In this document: positions 9,724 through 17,884 of the stretch, piece by piece
Numbering within the stretch: the first letter of the stretch is position 1
How the letters are laid out: each line of letters begins with the position of its first letter
NCBI RefSeq assembly: GCF_001404515.1
Contig: NZ_CXWE01000003.1
Location: 496,001 to 560,000, forward strand
DNA length: 64,000 nucleotides
Reading direction: 5' to 3'
DNA from: Roseibium album
GTDB taxonomy: Bacteria > Pseudomonadota > Alphaproteobacteria > Rhizobiales > Stappiaceae
Notes under the pieces: model-generated
Database searches by the model: none
Told to the model about the DNA's origin: nothing
The model's input: the letters and a program-made list of their open reading frames with translations, nothing else
Position numbers and translations under genes: made by a program

Positions 9724-9939
9724 ATGACACCCGCAAGTACTGTTACGTCCATCTCACGCACTGCCGAACAGCGCGCTCAGGACGTCGTTCACCGCATCGT
9801 CAGCCAGGCTGAACCGATCCCCGTCAATGATGGCGGCGGTCACAAGCTGGACATGCAGATCCTTTATGAGGAAGTTGTTGCCGCTTTGCGGGAAACCATC
9901 GACGATCTCGCTTTTTGTTCTGAATCCAATCCGTCCTGA
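9724..9939 (+). CDS. Small hypothetical protein (71 aa)
   Basis: The frame starts at ATG 9724 behind a good ribosome site (AGGGGC about 9 bases upstream) and encodes 71 residues, mostly helical and acidic, without signal peptide, membrane segment or cysteine pair. I recognise no family. It lies between gloB and a cupin gene on the same strand. A competing frame on the other strand covers the same DNA but has no visible ribosome site. Whether it is expressed is not shown by the sequence. Confidence 0.5.
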   Translation: MTPASTVTSISRTAEQRAQDVVHRIVSQAEPIPVNDGGGHKLDMQILYEEVVAALRETIDDLAFCSESNPS

Positions 9940-9993
9940 GGGAAGACCGGCGCTTCCCTTCCCCACTTTCCTGAAAAAGAAACACCGGATGTC

Positions 9994-10440
9994 ATGTCAG
10001 TTTCCGCGAGCCTGACCGCAGCCAAGGTCGTTGATCTTCTGAAGATGCAACCTCACCCTGAGGGAGGCTACTATGTCGAGACATTTCGGGACGAGGTCAC
10101 CGACCAGGAGGGCCGGGCGGCCTCGACGCTGATCTACTTCCTGCTTCCCGAGGGGGTTCTGTCGCGTTGGCACAAGGTAGACGCGGTCGAAACGTGGCAT
10201 TGGTATGCGGGTGCGCCACTTGAACTGTCCATAAGTCCCGACGGGGACAGGAAACAGGTGCTTAAACTCGGAAACGACCTTGTCAGCGGTGCGCGCCCAC
10301 AGGGCATCGTCCCGCGCCATGGCTGGCAACAGGCACGGTCGCTGGGTTCCTGGACGCTGGTCGGCTGCACCGTTGCGCCCGGCTTTCAATTCGCCGGATT
10401 CAAGATGGCGCCGGAGGGTTGGGAGCCGGCGCAATCGTGA
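9994..10440 (+). CDS. Cupin superfamily protein (DUF985)
   Basis: The 148-residue product matches the DUF985 cupin family: MQPHPEGGYYVETFRD at the start, then IYFLLPEGVLSRWHKVDAVETWHWY, with the double-stranded beta-helix and a His/Glu-rich putative metal site (H, E and H in KVDAVETWHW), ending PGFQFAGFKMAPEGWEP. The family has no firmly assigned reaction. The stop overlaps the GTG start of the following membrane protein gene, which suggests a coupled pair. Confidence 0.87.
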   Translation: MSVSASLTAAKVVDLLKMQPHPEGGYYVETFRDEVTDQEGRAASTLIYFLLPEGVLSRWHKVDAVETWHWYAGAPLELSISPDGDRKQVLKLGNDLVSGARPQGIVPRHGWQQARSLGSWTLVGCTVAPGFQFAGFKMAPEGWEPAQS

Positions 10441-10874
10441 AGCGGCTCTTGTTCAGAAGGCGAATCATTCTTGGCTATTTTTATAGCGTGCTTTGTTCGA
10501 GCCTGGTGTTCACACTGACGCTGAATTTCCTGGACACCGGCGGCCCGAGAGAACTGGATTCAAGTATCGTCATTATTTATGCTTTTATTTCCATACTCAT
10601 TTTTATGTATACGGTTCTACCATCTGTTTTTTACATCATGGTGTGCGAAGCCAGTGCGAGACAAAACGTCCTTTATTACGTCGTGTTCTCAAGTGGCTTG
10701 GGTTATCTTCTCTTTCCTCTCCTCACACAGCGGCTCGATCAGGAAACACTGACTCAATCGCTTTTCCTGGTACCTGCCGGAATAGTGGCTGGAGGTATCT
10801 ACTGGTTTTTCTCCGGACGTTTTGCAGGCGAGAACAAAACGGACGACAAGGAACAGATCAAGACATTCGAATAA
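10437..10874 (+). CDS. Small integral membrane protein of unknown function
   Basis: From GTG 10437, which overlaps the stop of the cupin gene (GTGA), the product has 145 residues with four predicted membrane segments (about 11-32, 44-66, 76-92 and 107-123) and a charged cytoplasmic tail ending DDKEQIKTFE. I recognise no family. The coding sequence is richer in A and T than its neighbours. The coupling to the cupin gene is the only functional clue. Confidence 0.65.
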   Translation: MKRLLFRRRIILGYFYSVLCSSLVFTLTLNFLDTGGPRELDSSIVIIYAFISILIFMYTVLPSVFYIMVCEASARQNVLYYVVFSSGLGYLLFPLLTQRLDQETLTQSLFLVPAGIVAGGIYWFFSGRFAGENKTDDKEQIKTFE

Positions 10875-10965
10875 GCCACGCAGCGCGGTTCTTTCACTGT
10901 TCGGTCGGCTCGATTTGAATTCCAGGATAAAGGCCTGTCGAGGTCGCAATCTGAAAGGACATTTC

Positions 10966-11493
10966 TTGGACCTGTTTCGTGGCGCTGAATCCTTGATGCG
11001 TATGGATGACAGGACGTGGAGCCGGCATGCGAATCCATGGAGCGTTTATACGCGCATCGCATCAAGCCTCCCCTTGTTCCTGGCGATCTGGAGTATCCAC
11101 TGGATCGGCTGGTGGTCAGTGCTGCCAATCGGCATCATATCGATGTGGATCTTTATCAATCCCAGATTTTTTCCCGCGCCTTCAAGCGCGAAGAGTTGGG
11201 CTGCCAGTGGCGTTCTGGGGGAGAGGGCCTTCCTGAATCGCAAGAGAGTCCCCATTCCGCACGAACATCTTGTCTTTGCCTATCTGACGAGCGGACTTGG
11301 CGGTCTCTTTCTGCTCGTGACAATCTGGGGGATTGTTTCAGCCGCGTTCTGGCTGGCCTTGACCAGCTGGCTTGCCGTGGTGGTTTCAAAAGTCTGGTTT
11401 GTGGATCGGATGGCCTGGCTTTGGCAAGACGTCAAGGACGCACATCCTGTCTATCAGGCCTGGGACGATGCCGACTGGTCAAAAACGTTCTGA
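10966..11493 (+). CDS. DUF6653-like membrane protein
   Basis: The product has about 175 residues from TTG 10966, which follows AAAGGA by 6 bases; ATG 10996 is the alternative and would give 165. It has two hydrophobic hairpins (roughly residues 30-58 and 105-140) and the block WSRHANPWSVYTRI early on, then NPRFFPAP and a Trp-rich end. These features match the DUF6653 family as I remember it, a small membrane protein family without known function. It follows the previous small membrane protein by about 90 bases and points the same way. Confidence 0.72.
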   Translation: MDLFRGAESLMRMDDRTWSRHANPWSVYTRIASSLPLFLAIWSIHWIGWWSVLPIGIISMWIFINPRFFPAPSSAKSWAASGVLGERAFLNRKRVPIPHEHLVFAYLTSGLGGLFLLVTIWGIVSAAFWLALTSWLAVVVSKVWFVDRMAWLWQDVKDAHPVYQAWDDADWSKTF

Positions 11494-11518
11494 CGCAGAT
11501 GCGCGAGAGCAGCCCGCC

Positions 11519-12385
11519 TCAGGTCTTCTTGCGCAACCTGATCAGGCCTTCCTGAGCTGTAGAGGCGACAAGCCTGCCGTCCATGGAGAAGAGCGATCCT
11601 CTGTTGATGCCGCGCGAGCCCGACGTGGATGTGCTGTCGGTGGCATAGAGCAACCACTCATCTGCCCGGAAAGGTCGATGAAACCACATTGCGTGATCGA
11701 GACTGGCAGCCTGAATTTTCGGACTGAAGACAGAGGTTCCGTGCGGAAACAGCGATGTGTCAAGCAACGTCATGTCTGATGCGTATGCCAAAACACACTG
11801 ATGTATGCGCTCATCGTCCGGGAGTTTTCCGGTTGCCCGGACCCAGACATATTGCGTGGGTGGCAGTGGTTTCTTGCTGAAATAATGAGTGAGTTCCACG
11901 GGTCGCATTTCGATCGGCCGCTCCCGTTCCCAGTAGCGTCGGACGTTTTCCGGGGCGACGGACAGAAATTTTTCCTTCATTTCCCGATCACTTGGCAAAT
12001 CGTCCGGTTTGGGAACGTCGGGCATGTCGATCTGATGCTCAAGCCCCTCTTCGAGCAATTGGAAAGAGGCGGACATCGAGAAAATCGCCTCGCCGTGCTG
12101 TATGGCGACCACGCGCCTTGTGGTGAAGCTGCCGCCATCCCGAATCCGGTCGACTTCATAGATAATCGGAACCTTAGGGTCGCCCGGACGCAGGAAATAG
12201 CCGTGAAGGGAATGAATGTGGCGGTCTTCGACTACCGTGCGGGACGCCGCGACAAGCGCCTGGCCGATTACCTGTCCGCCAAACACACGTTGCCAGCCAA
12301 CCTGGGGGCTGCGACCACGGAACAGATTGCTTTCCAGCGGTTCCAGGTCAAGTATCTGCAGAAGGTTGTCGATGGCCGTGTTCAT
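11519..12385 (-). CDS. tesB: Acyl-CoA thioesterase II
   Basis: The 288-residue protein has the double hotdog fold of TesB. It hydrolyses medium- and long-chain acyl-CoA to free fatty acid and CoA in the cytoplasm. Visible blocks are the N-terminal NLFRGRSPQVGWQRVFGGQVIGQAL, HSLHGYFLRPGDPKVPI and, near the end, SLDHAMWFHRPFRADEWLLY with the conserved SLDH. The terminal LIRLRKK fits the family. It converges on the DUF6653 gene and is divergent from the UbiH-type hydroxylase. Confidence 0.93.
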   Translation of the reverse strand: MNTAIDNLLQILDLEPLESNLFRGRSPQVGWQRVFGGQVIGQALVAASRTVVEDRHIHSLHGYFLRPGDPKVPIIYEVDRIRDGGSFTTRRVVAIQHGEAIFSMSASFQLLEEGLEHQIDMPDVPKPDDLPSDREMKEKFLSVAPENVRRYWERERPIEMRPVELTHYFSKKPLPPTQYVWVRATGKLPDDERIHQCVLAYASDMTLLDTSLFPHGTSVFSPKIQAASLDHAMWFHRPFRADEWLLYATDSTSTSGSRGINRGSLFSMDGRLVASTAQEGLIRLRKKT

Positions 12386-12513
12386 CGGCGTGATCCCTGT
12401 TACAAGTGCTGCTCAAAAGCCGCTGGAAAAGACGATCCAGATGCGCACTCTTGAACGGGACCTGACGTTAAAGTCAAGATGCCTCTAGGGAAACCGGGGC
12501 CAGGAGAAATCGG

Positions 12514-13752
12514 GTGGCGAAGAAAACGAAAACCACAGACATGTTCGATGTCCTGATCGCAGGGGGCGGATATGTCGGGCTGTCTCTGGCAGTGGCATTG
12601 AAACAGGGTGATCCCGGAGTGAAATGCGCCGTTGTAGATCCCAAGCCAATGGATCAACTTCACAAGGATCCCCGGGCATCGGCGATCGCGGCAGCTGCGT
12701 CCCGAATGCTGACCCAGCTGGGTATCTGGCAGCAGATCGAAGCCGAATCCCAGCCGATCAACGAAATGATCGTAACAGACAGCAAACTGCGGGACACGGT
12801 ACGCCCCGTTTTTCTGACATTCGGAGGTGAGACGGCCGAGGGCGAGCCATTCGCGCACATGATGCCGAACGGCATCATGATGCCGGCACTCTATGAAGCT
12901 GCAAGATCTCTGGGCGTTTCCTTCTTTGCCCCGGGAACAGCCGAAACCTTTCGCACCCTTTCGGACCATGTCGAGCTCGAACTGGCGGACAGCGCGGTGT
13001 TGAAGGGGCGCCTGCTGGTCGCGGCAGATGGCGTCCGGTCGAAACTGCGGGATCTGGCCGGAATCCGCACGGTCAACTGGGACTACGGCCAGTCGGGAAT
13101 CGTGACCACGGTCAAGCACGAGCGACCACATGGCGGCAGGGCGGAAGAGCACTTTCTTCCAGCTGGCCCGTTTGCGATCCTGCCCTTGCCGGACAACCGG
13201 TCGTCTCTCGTCTGGACCGAGAAAACACTGGATGCGGACCGTTTGGTGAAGTCGGACGATTTCACATTCGAACTCGAACTTGAACGCCGGTTCGGTCATC
13301 ATCTGGGAACCCTCGAAGTAGCGGGCCCGCGACGGGCGTACGCTCTTGGCCTGAAACTCGCGCGCGATTTCGTCAAACCCAGATTTGCGCTGATCGGCGA
13401 CGCAGCGCACGGCATTCACCCGATTGCCGGCCAGGGACTCAACCTTGGTTTCAAGGATGTTGCCGCACTGGCAGAAGTTCTGATCGATGCGCGCCGTCTC
13501 GGGCAGGACCTTGGCGCATTTGATGTACTGGAAAGATACCAGCGCTGGCGGCGCTTCGACACATTCCAGATGGGGGTCGTGACAGATGTGCTCAATCGCC
13601 TGTTTTCAAACGACAGCGACGTTCTTCGGGCGGTTCGTGATTTTGGCCTCGGACTGGTGGATAGAATGCCGGGACTGAAAAGCCAGTTCATCAAGGAAGC
13701 CGCAGGGTTTGCCGGACCGGTACCGAAATTGCTTTCCGGGGAGCCAATCTGA
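12514..13752 (+). CDS. UbiH/COQ6-family FAD-dependent hydroxylase (ubiquinone biosynthesis)
   Basis: The 412-residue flavoprotein monooxygenase introduces a hydroxyl group into the aromatic ring during ubiquinone synthesis. It has the dinucleotide-binding motif VLIAGGGYVGLSLA (14-27), the DG motif VAADGVRSKLRDLAG near residue 170, and the GD motif GDAAHGIHPIAGQGLNLGFKD near residue 296. All three are typical of the UbiH/UbiF/VisC/COQ6 family. The GTG start at 12514 lies behind an AGGAG. In alphaproteobacteria UbiL-type paralogues can hydroxylate more than one ring position, so the exact step is not assigned. Confidence 0.88.
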   Translation: MAKKTKTTDMFDVLIAGGGYVGLSLAVALKQGDPGVKCAVVDPKPMDQLHKDPRASAIAAAASRMLTQLGIWQQIEAESQPINEMIVTDSKLRDTVRPVFLTFGGETAEGEPFAHMMPNGIMMPALYEAARSLGVSFFAPGTAETFRTLSDHVELELADSAVLKGRLLVAADGVRSKLRDLAGIRTVNWDYGQSGIVTTVKHERPHGGRAEEHFLPAGPFAILPLPDNRSSLVWTEKTLDADRLVKSDDFTFELELERRFGHHLGTLEVAGPRRAYALGLKLARDFVKPRFALIGDAAHGIHPIAGQGLNLGFKDVAALAEVLIDARRLGQDLGAFDVLERYQRWRRFDTFQMGVVTDVLNRLFSNDSDVLRAVRDFGLGLVDRMPGLKSQFIKEAAGFAGPVPKLLSGEPI

Positions 13753-13821
13753 TAGGACTTGCCATGTCAGCTGTGGCGCAAGCCACCTGCCGAGGTTTCA
13801 ATGCGACTGGATCTGCCCTGA

Positions 13822-14694
13822 ATGAATGAAAAGCCCGAGGGTTACACCGCACCCCGTTCCATCCTGATTACCGGATGTTCTTCAGGAATTGGTGCCGAAG
13901 CGGCGCATATCCTGCGTGGCCGGAACTGGCGGGTGTTTCCAACAGCTCGAAAACAGGAAGACATTGACCGGCTTTCCTCCCAGGGGTTCGAAGTTTTCCG
14001 GCTGGACTACGAGGATCCCGAGAGCATTCGTCAAACAGCGGATGCAGTCCTGAACCTGACCGACGGAAGGCTGGACGCCGTCTTCAACAATGGCGCCTAT
14101 GCCATTCCGGGCGCTCTTGAGGATATCCCTCCTGACGCTCTCAGGACCCTGTTTGAAGCCAATTTTTTCGGCTGGCACGACCTGACGCGGCGCCTCATCC
14201 CGGCGATGCGGTCGAACAAGTCGGGACGAATCGTTCAGTGTTCTTCGGTACTCGGGTTGGTGGCACTCAAATTCCGCGGCGCATATACTGCATCCAAATT
14301 CGCGCTGGAGGCGTATACAGACACCTTGCGGCAGGAGCTCAAAGGAAGCGGTCTGCATGTTTCGCTCATTGAGCCGGGCCCGATCGACACCCGGTTCACG
14401 CAGAACGCACTCGCCAATTTTGATCGATGGATCGGTGAAGACGGACTGAATTCCTCGATATTCCGTGAGACCTATGTGAAGCGGCGGGTACGCATGGAGG
14501 CAGGAGAACCCGGACCGTTCAAATTGCCAGCGAACGCGGTTGTGAAACGGCTCATTCATGCTGTGGAAGCCAAACGACCTAAAGCGCGGTATCATGTCAC
14601 GGTGCCGACCACCGTCATGGCAGTCGCGAAGCGGATGCTTTCCACCGGTCTTCTCGACCGGTTTTGCATAAAAGCTGCTGACGCGGAAGAATAG
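13822..14694 (+). CDS. Short-chain dehydrogenase/reductase (SDR), classical type
   Basis: The 290-residue product has the SDR Rossmann motif TGCSSGIGAEAA near residue 18, the NNGAYA block near 93, the catalytic Ser in CSSVLGLVALKFRGAYTASKFALEAY with YxxxK (about 155-159), and PGPIDTRF afterwards. It is a cytosolic oxidoreductase. The cofactor and substrate are not evident. The same DNA on the opposite strand has a long shadow frame without support. It is followed by the HIG1 gene 45 bases on. Confidence 0.88.
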   Translation: MNEKPEGYTAPRSILITGCSSGIGAEAAHILRGRNWRVFPTARKQEDIDRLSSQGFEVFRLDYEDPESIRQTADAVLNLTDGRLDAVFNNGAYAIPGALEDIPPDALRTLFEANFFGWHDLTRRLIPAMRSNKSGRIVQCSSVLGLVALKFRGAYTASKFALEAYTDTLRQELKGSGLHVSLIEPGPIDTRFTQNALANFDRWIGEDGLNSSIFRETYVKRRVRMEAGEPGPFKLPANAVVKRLIHAVEAKRPKARYHVTVPTTVMAVAKRMLSTGLLDRFCIKAADAEE

Positions 14695-14739
14695 CAAATA
14701 ACACCTTGCCGCAAGATGTTGGTCTGACAGGGAAAAGAC

Positions 14740-14937
14740 ATGGCTGAACTCTTCAATATTCTCATTCCGGTCGGCATGGCGGCCGTGGCGATTGTGCTCT
14801 TTCTCGGCATCTGGAACATGTTCCGGAACGGCCCGGCGAATCGCTCGCAGATGCTGATGCGTTGGCGCGTCGGATTGCAGTTTCTGGTAATTGTACTGGT
14901 TATGGGTGGCCTGTATTTCTTCGGCTCCGGCCAATAG
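14740..14937 (+). CDS. Twin transmembrane protein, HIG1 domain family
   Basis: The 65-residue protein has two membrane helices (about 5-26 and 44-61) joined by the conserved basic loop NMFRNGPANRSQMLMRWRVGLQF, which matches the bacterial members of the hypoxia-induced gene 1 (HIG1) family. Mitochondrial relatives are respiratory supercomplex factors. It sits 38 bases upstream of the cobalamin adenosyltransferase gene, an order I know from other Hyphomicrobiales. A function in respiratory complex stability is inferred only from eukaryotic relatives. Confidence 0.85.
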   Translation: MAELFNILIPVGMAAVAIVLFLGIWNMFRNGPANRSQMLMRWRVGLQFLVIVLVMGGLYFFGSGQ

Positions 14938-14975
14938 CGCGTTCGAACAGGCAGTAACGGGAGAAACGGAACAAC

Positions 14976-15551
14976 ATGGTTGTCCTGAACAAGATTTATA
15001 CCAAGACCGGTGATGACGGCACGACCGCGTTGGGAACAGGTGAGAGGCGCCCGAAAAACGACCTGAGGATCGATGCCTACGGGACTGTGGATGAAACCAA
15101 TGCCGTTGTCGGTCTTGTCAGGCTGCATACGTCGGGATCTGCGCCCGAAGTAGATCTGGTGCTGGGCCGGATTCAAAACGACCTTTTCGACCTTGGTGCC
15201 GATCTTGCAACACCGGAGACCGACCAGGATCTCGGATACGAGCCACTCCGCATCACAGACAGTCAGGTGACCGCGCTCGAGACCGCGATCGATGATCTCA
15301 ATTCCGAGCTGACACCTTTAAGATCATTTGTGCTGCCGGGGGGAAGCGGCGCTTCTGCTCATCTCCACCTGGCGCGTACCGTCTCCCGCCGTGCGGAACG
15401 GCTGATGGTGGAACTGGCCCCCAATGAAAAGATCAACCCGGCAGCAATACGGTACATGAACCGGCTATCGGATTACTTCTTTGTCGCTTCCCGCTTTTTG
15501 AATGAAAAGGGCGAACAAGACGTTCTGTGGGTGCCTGGCCAGAACCGATAG
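14976..15551 (+). CDS. Cob(I)yrinic acid a,c-diamide adenosyltransferase (PduO/MMAB type)
   Basis: The 191-residue enzyme transfers the adenosyl group of ATP to cob(I)alamin. The PduO-type N-terminus has IYTKTGDDGTTALGTGERR (phosphate-binding) and LRIDAYGTVDETNAVVG, then the helix-rich middle with FVLPGG and LHLARTVSRRAERLMVELA, the family's signature block. Length is normal. It lies in a run HIG1, adenosyltransferase, rhomboid on the plus strand. Confidence 0.93.
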   Translation: MVVLNKIYTKTGDDGTTALGTGERRPKNDLRIDAYGTVDETNAVVGLVRLHTSGSAPEVDLVLGRIQNDLFDLGADLATPETDQDLGYEPLRITDSQVTALETAIDDLNSELTPLRSFVLPGGSGASAHLHLARTVSRRAERLMVELAPNEKINPAAIRYMNRLSDYFFVASRFLNEKGEQDVLWVPGQNR

Positions 15552-15587
15552 ACCCTGTTCCGGCATCCGTGGGAGACCGATTGTTGA

Positions 15588-16289
15588 ATGTTTATTCCGC
15601 TTCATGATCAAAATCAGCTGGATCACGTACCGCGACCGTATGTGAATCTTGCACTCATAGCCGTTAACGTGGTCATTTTTCTGGGTTTTCAGGGTGCCGG
15701 AGAGCTGCAGGCGGTTGGTGCGTCTTCAATTTCCCACGGACTGATTCCGGTTGTCTTGTTTGATATCCGGGACCTGGCGCCCCAGTTTCAGGTATTGCCG
15801 GACTGGATGTCGCTGATCAGTTACGCATTCCTGCACGGCAGCTTCATGCATCTGATCGGCAATATGCTGTTCCTGTGGGTGTTCGGCGACAATGTCGAAG
15901 ATGCCATGGGGCATTTTCGGTATCTTGTTTTCTACTTGGCGTGTGCCGTTATAGCTGGACTGGCCTACGCGGTTCTGGACCTGAATTCGGACACCCCGCT
16001 GATAGGTGCATCGGGAGCGGTTTCAGGTGTCGTTGCGGCTTATTTGATGCTGCATCCGCGGGTCAAGGTCTGGGTGCTGGCCTTCGGGCGTATCCCGCTG
16101 CGCCTGACGACACAATGGCTCCTCGGCGCGTGGATTGTCTATCAGATATTCAATGCAATTGTTGCCGAGGACAGTCAGGTTGCCTGGATTGCCCATGTCG
16201 GGGGCTTGGTTGCAGGTGCCATCCTGATCGTATTCTTTCGCCGTAAAGGCGTGCCTCTATTCGACAGAAATCTGGACCCAACCGGGTAA
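15588..16289 (+). CDS. Rhomboid family intramembrane serine protease
   Basis: The 233-residue protein has six membrane segments. The rhomboid motifs are complete: HGSFMHLIGNMLFLWVFGDN (H83, H88, N92), the nucleophile S142 in GASGAVSG and the general base H203 in IAHVGG. It should cleave membrane proteins within the bilayer. The stop codon abuts the convergent stop of the lipoprotein gene with no base between them. Confidence 0.9.
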   Translation: MFIPLHDQNQLDHVPRPYVNLALIAVNVVIFLGFQGAGELQAVGASSISHGLIPVVLFDIRDLAPQFQVLPDWMSLISYAFLHGSFMHLIGNMLFLWVFGDNVEDAMGHFRYLVFYLACAVIAGLAYAVLDLNSDTPLIGASGAVSGVVAAYLMLHPRVKVWVLAFGRIPLRLTTQWLLGAWIVYQIFNAIVAEDSQVAWIAHVGGLVAGAILIVFFRRKGVPLFDRNLDPTG

Positions 16290-16679
16290 TCAGGCGGATT
16301 TCCAGACGGCATTTTCTGCGCGGCAGGCGACACCCTCGCGGTTGAGTGATTTTCCGGACGAAAGAGTTATTTTTTCGCTGTAGGATCGACAATAGGTACC
16401 CTCGGTCGTTTTCCACGTTTTAAGCGGTGTCACGGATCCCTTTACCCCGCTTATCGGGTTTTGCCAGCGCGTCGCTTCGCCTGAAAGCGACTTTTCCAAA
16501 GCCAGCTGCAGTTTCTCGTTCGCCATTGAGCGATCGGTTGTCTCCAGTGTCGTCGATACGGAAGGGACAAGTGGCTCAGACTGATCCTGTGTGGACACCA
16601 TCGTGCATGCAGGTGCCGCCGCCAAACATGCTGCTGCAAGCACGACCCTTGCAGGGAGCAGATTACCGTAATTTCCCAA
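16290..16679 (-). CDS. Putative lipoprotein with 17-kDa surface-antigen-like domain
   Basis: The 129-residue product has a hydrophobic signal sequence ending in a lipobox-like AAAPACT (Cys near residue 25). The C-terminal half has paired motifs WKTTEGTYCRSYSEK and VACRAENAVW. The same pattern, in the same order and spacing, occurs in the C-terminal half of the anti-sigma factor at 17881-18585. This layout (W, G, YCREY, G, ACR, W) recalls the RT0821/Lpp0805 surface-antigen domain. It is downstream of the Gly-rich membrane protein gene and close to the sigma locus, so it may be part of the same regulon. Confidence 0.72.
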   Translation of the reverse strand: MGNYGNLLPARVVLAAACLAAAPACTMVSTQDQSEPLVPSVSTTLETTDRSMANEKLQLALEKSLSGEATRWQNPISGVKGSVTPLKTWKTTEGTYCRSYSEKITLSSGKSLNREGVACRAENAVWKSA

Positions 16680-16699
16680 GTTGATCCCGCCTCTTGGAT

Positions 16700-17167
16700 C
16701 TATCGCCAGCCGCTTTGAATCGCCTCCCTTTCTTCGCTTCTGGACAAAGCGCCGCCGGAAGGCTCACTGTCGCCCCCGAACGCGGGGCCCCCAAATATAC
16801 GATCCATCAGACCGTCAGATCTAGACTTTTCTGAGGCAGATTCGTTCGAATTTCCATTGGAATTTGACGGGGCTTTCTTTTGCCGATTGGACGTATCGCT
16901 CTCACCACCGCTGCTGCCGCCGGAACTGCCGTCGCCGCCGCCTCGTCCACCGGTGTCACCACCGCCGCCGTTGCTTCCGCCACCGCTGCTTTTGCCGCCG
17001 CCGCCGCCTTCTCCGGATTGCGCAGCCGCAGCGATGGAGTCCTTCCAGTCAAACAAGGGGCTGAAGAAGACGAGAGAGAACACCACCGCCGAGGCCGCAA
17101 CACCCGGCAGAATGCGGAACATCGCAGAGAGGCGGTCTTGCAATGAATTCTGACGGGCGTGTTTCAT
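16700..17167 (-). CDS. Gly/Ser-rich membrane-anchored protein of unknown function
   Basis: The 155-residue product has a short basic N-terminus, one membrane segment (about 20-37, VAASAVVFSLVFFSPLF) and an extended tail very rich in Gly, Ser, Asp and Asn (about 50-135), then a DRIFGG block and a C-terminal acidic end. Codon third positions and the membrane segment favour the minus strand; the plus-strand frames here have no support. It is divergent from the sigma factor gene and lies 20 bases upstream of the lipoprotein gene on the same strand. I recognise no family. The low-complexity tail may be a periplasmic linker. Confidence 0.6.
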   Translation of the reverse strand: MKHARQNSLQDRLSAMFRILPGVAASAVVFSLVFFSPLFDWKDSIAAAAQSGEGGGGGKSSGGGSNGGGGDTGGRGGGDGSSGGSSGGESDTSNRQKKAPSNSNGNSNESASEKSRSDGLMDRIFGGPAFGGDSEPSGGALSRSEEREAIQSGWR

Positions 17168-17341
17168 TGGGTTTCAGCTTTTCGGCAATTTGCTATGGTG
17201 ACTAAGCGCAGGAACGGTTTTTCCCCTCGCACACATAACACGCGGTGGTCTCACTTCTTCCGCAGCATAAATCAAAAAAAGTCGGGATTGAAAGATCAGT
17301 TTGCGTGTTGTCCCTCTGAGAGCGGTTTTGCGGAGAACTTC

Positions 17342-17884
17342 TTGTCTGATGAAGCACTGAAAACGGAGATGATCCGTTTGCTCCCTAAATTGAGGAGTTT
17401 TGCGTTGAGACTGTGCCGGAATCCGGATCAGGCGGATGATTTGGTTCAGACGACGTGCGAGCGTGCGATTCGGTCACTGGATCAGTTCGACCCCGCTACG
17501 CGTCTCGACAGCTGGATGTTTCGTATCCTGCAAAACTTATATTTTAATACTGTAAGGGACGGGGCAAACCGGGCCCGTTTGTTTGATTTGGCAATGATGG
17601 ATTTTGAAGAAAGCTACGACGGCGCGAAAGCAGCTGCCAGCAGTCTGGAATTGCAGAAGGTTCAATCGTTCATCGGGCAACTTGAAGAGGACAATCGAGA
17701 AGTCCTTTTGAAAATTGCCATTGAAGGACAGAGCTACAAGGACGTGGCAGAAGAACTCGGCGTTCCGATCGGCACAGTCACCAGCCGACTCGCCCGCGCA
17801 CGTTTGAAACTGAGAGAATTTCTGGAAGCAAAAGACACGGCACCAGGGGTCGCATTGCGCAGCATGCCAGGAGGTATGTCATGA
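17342..17884 (+). CDS. RNA polymerase ECF sigma factor
   Basis: From TTG 17342 the product has 180 residues. Region 2 has LPKLRSFALRLCRNPDQADDLVQ and the promoter-melting-type stretch DSWMFRILQNLYFNTVRD. Region 4 ends with a helix-turn-helix, YKDVAEELGVPIGTVTSRLARARLKL. I prefer TTG 17342, 6 bases after GGAG, over the ATG at 17159, which would add 61 atypical residues; ATG 17369 is also possible. It belongs to the sigma-70 ECF class. Its stop overlaps the ATG of the anti-sigma gene (ATGA), which indicates coupling. Confidence 0.88.
   Translation: MSDEALKTEMIRLLPKLRSFALRLCRNPDQADDLVQTTCERAIRSLDQFDPATRLDSWMFRILQNLYFNTVRDGANRARLFDLAMMDFEESYDGAKAAASSLELQKVQSFIGQLEEDNREVLLKIAIEGQSYKDVAEELGVPIGTVTSRLARARLKLREFLEAKDTAPGVALRSMPGGMS

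Noticed and set aside
16857..17153. Plus-strand frames with Pro or Ala repeats opposite the Gly/Ser-rich gene
   Set aside because: They are the reverse reading of the Gly/Ser codon repeats; the minus frame has a proper membrane segment and gene context.
17211..17215. GGAAC as ECF -35 box upstream of the sigma gene
   Set aside because: No convincing -10 element at the expected distance, so autoregulation is not claimed.
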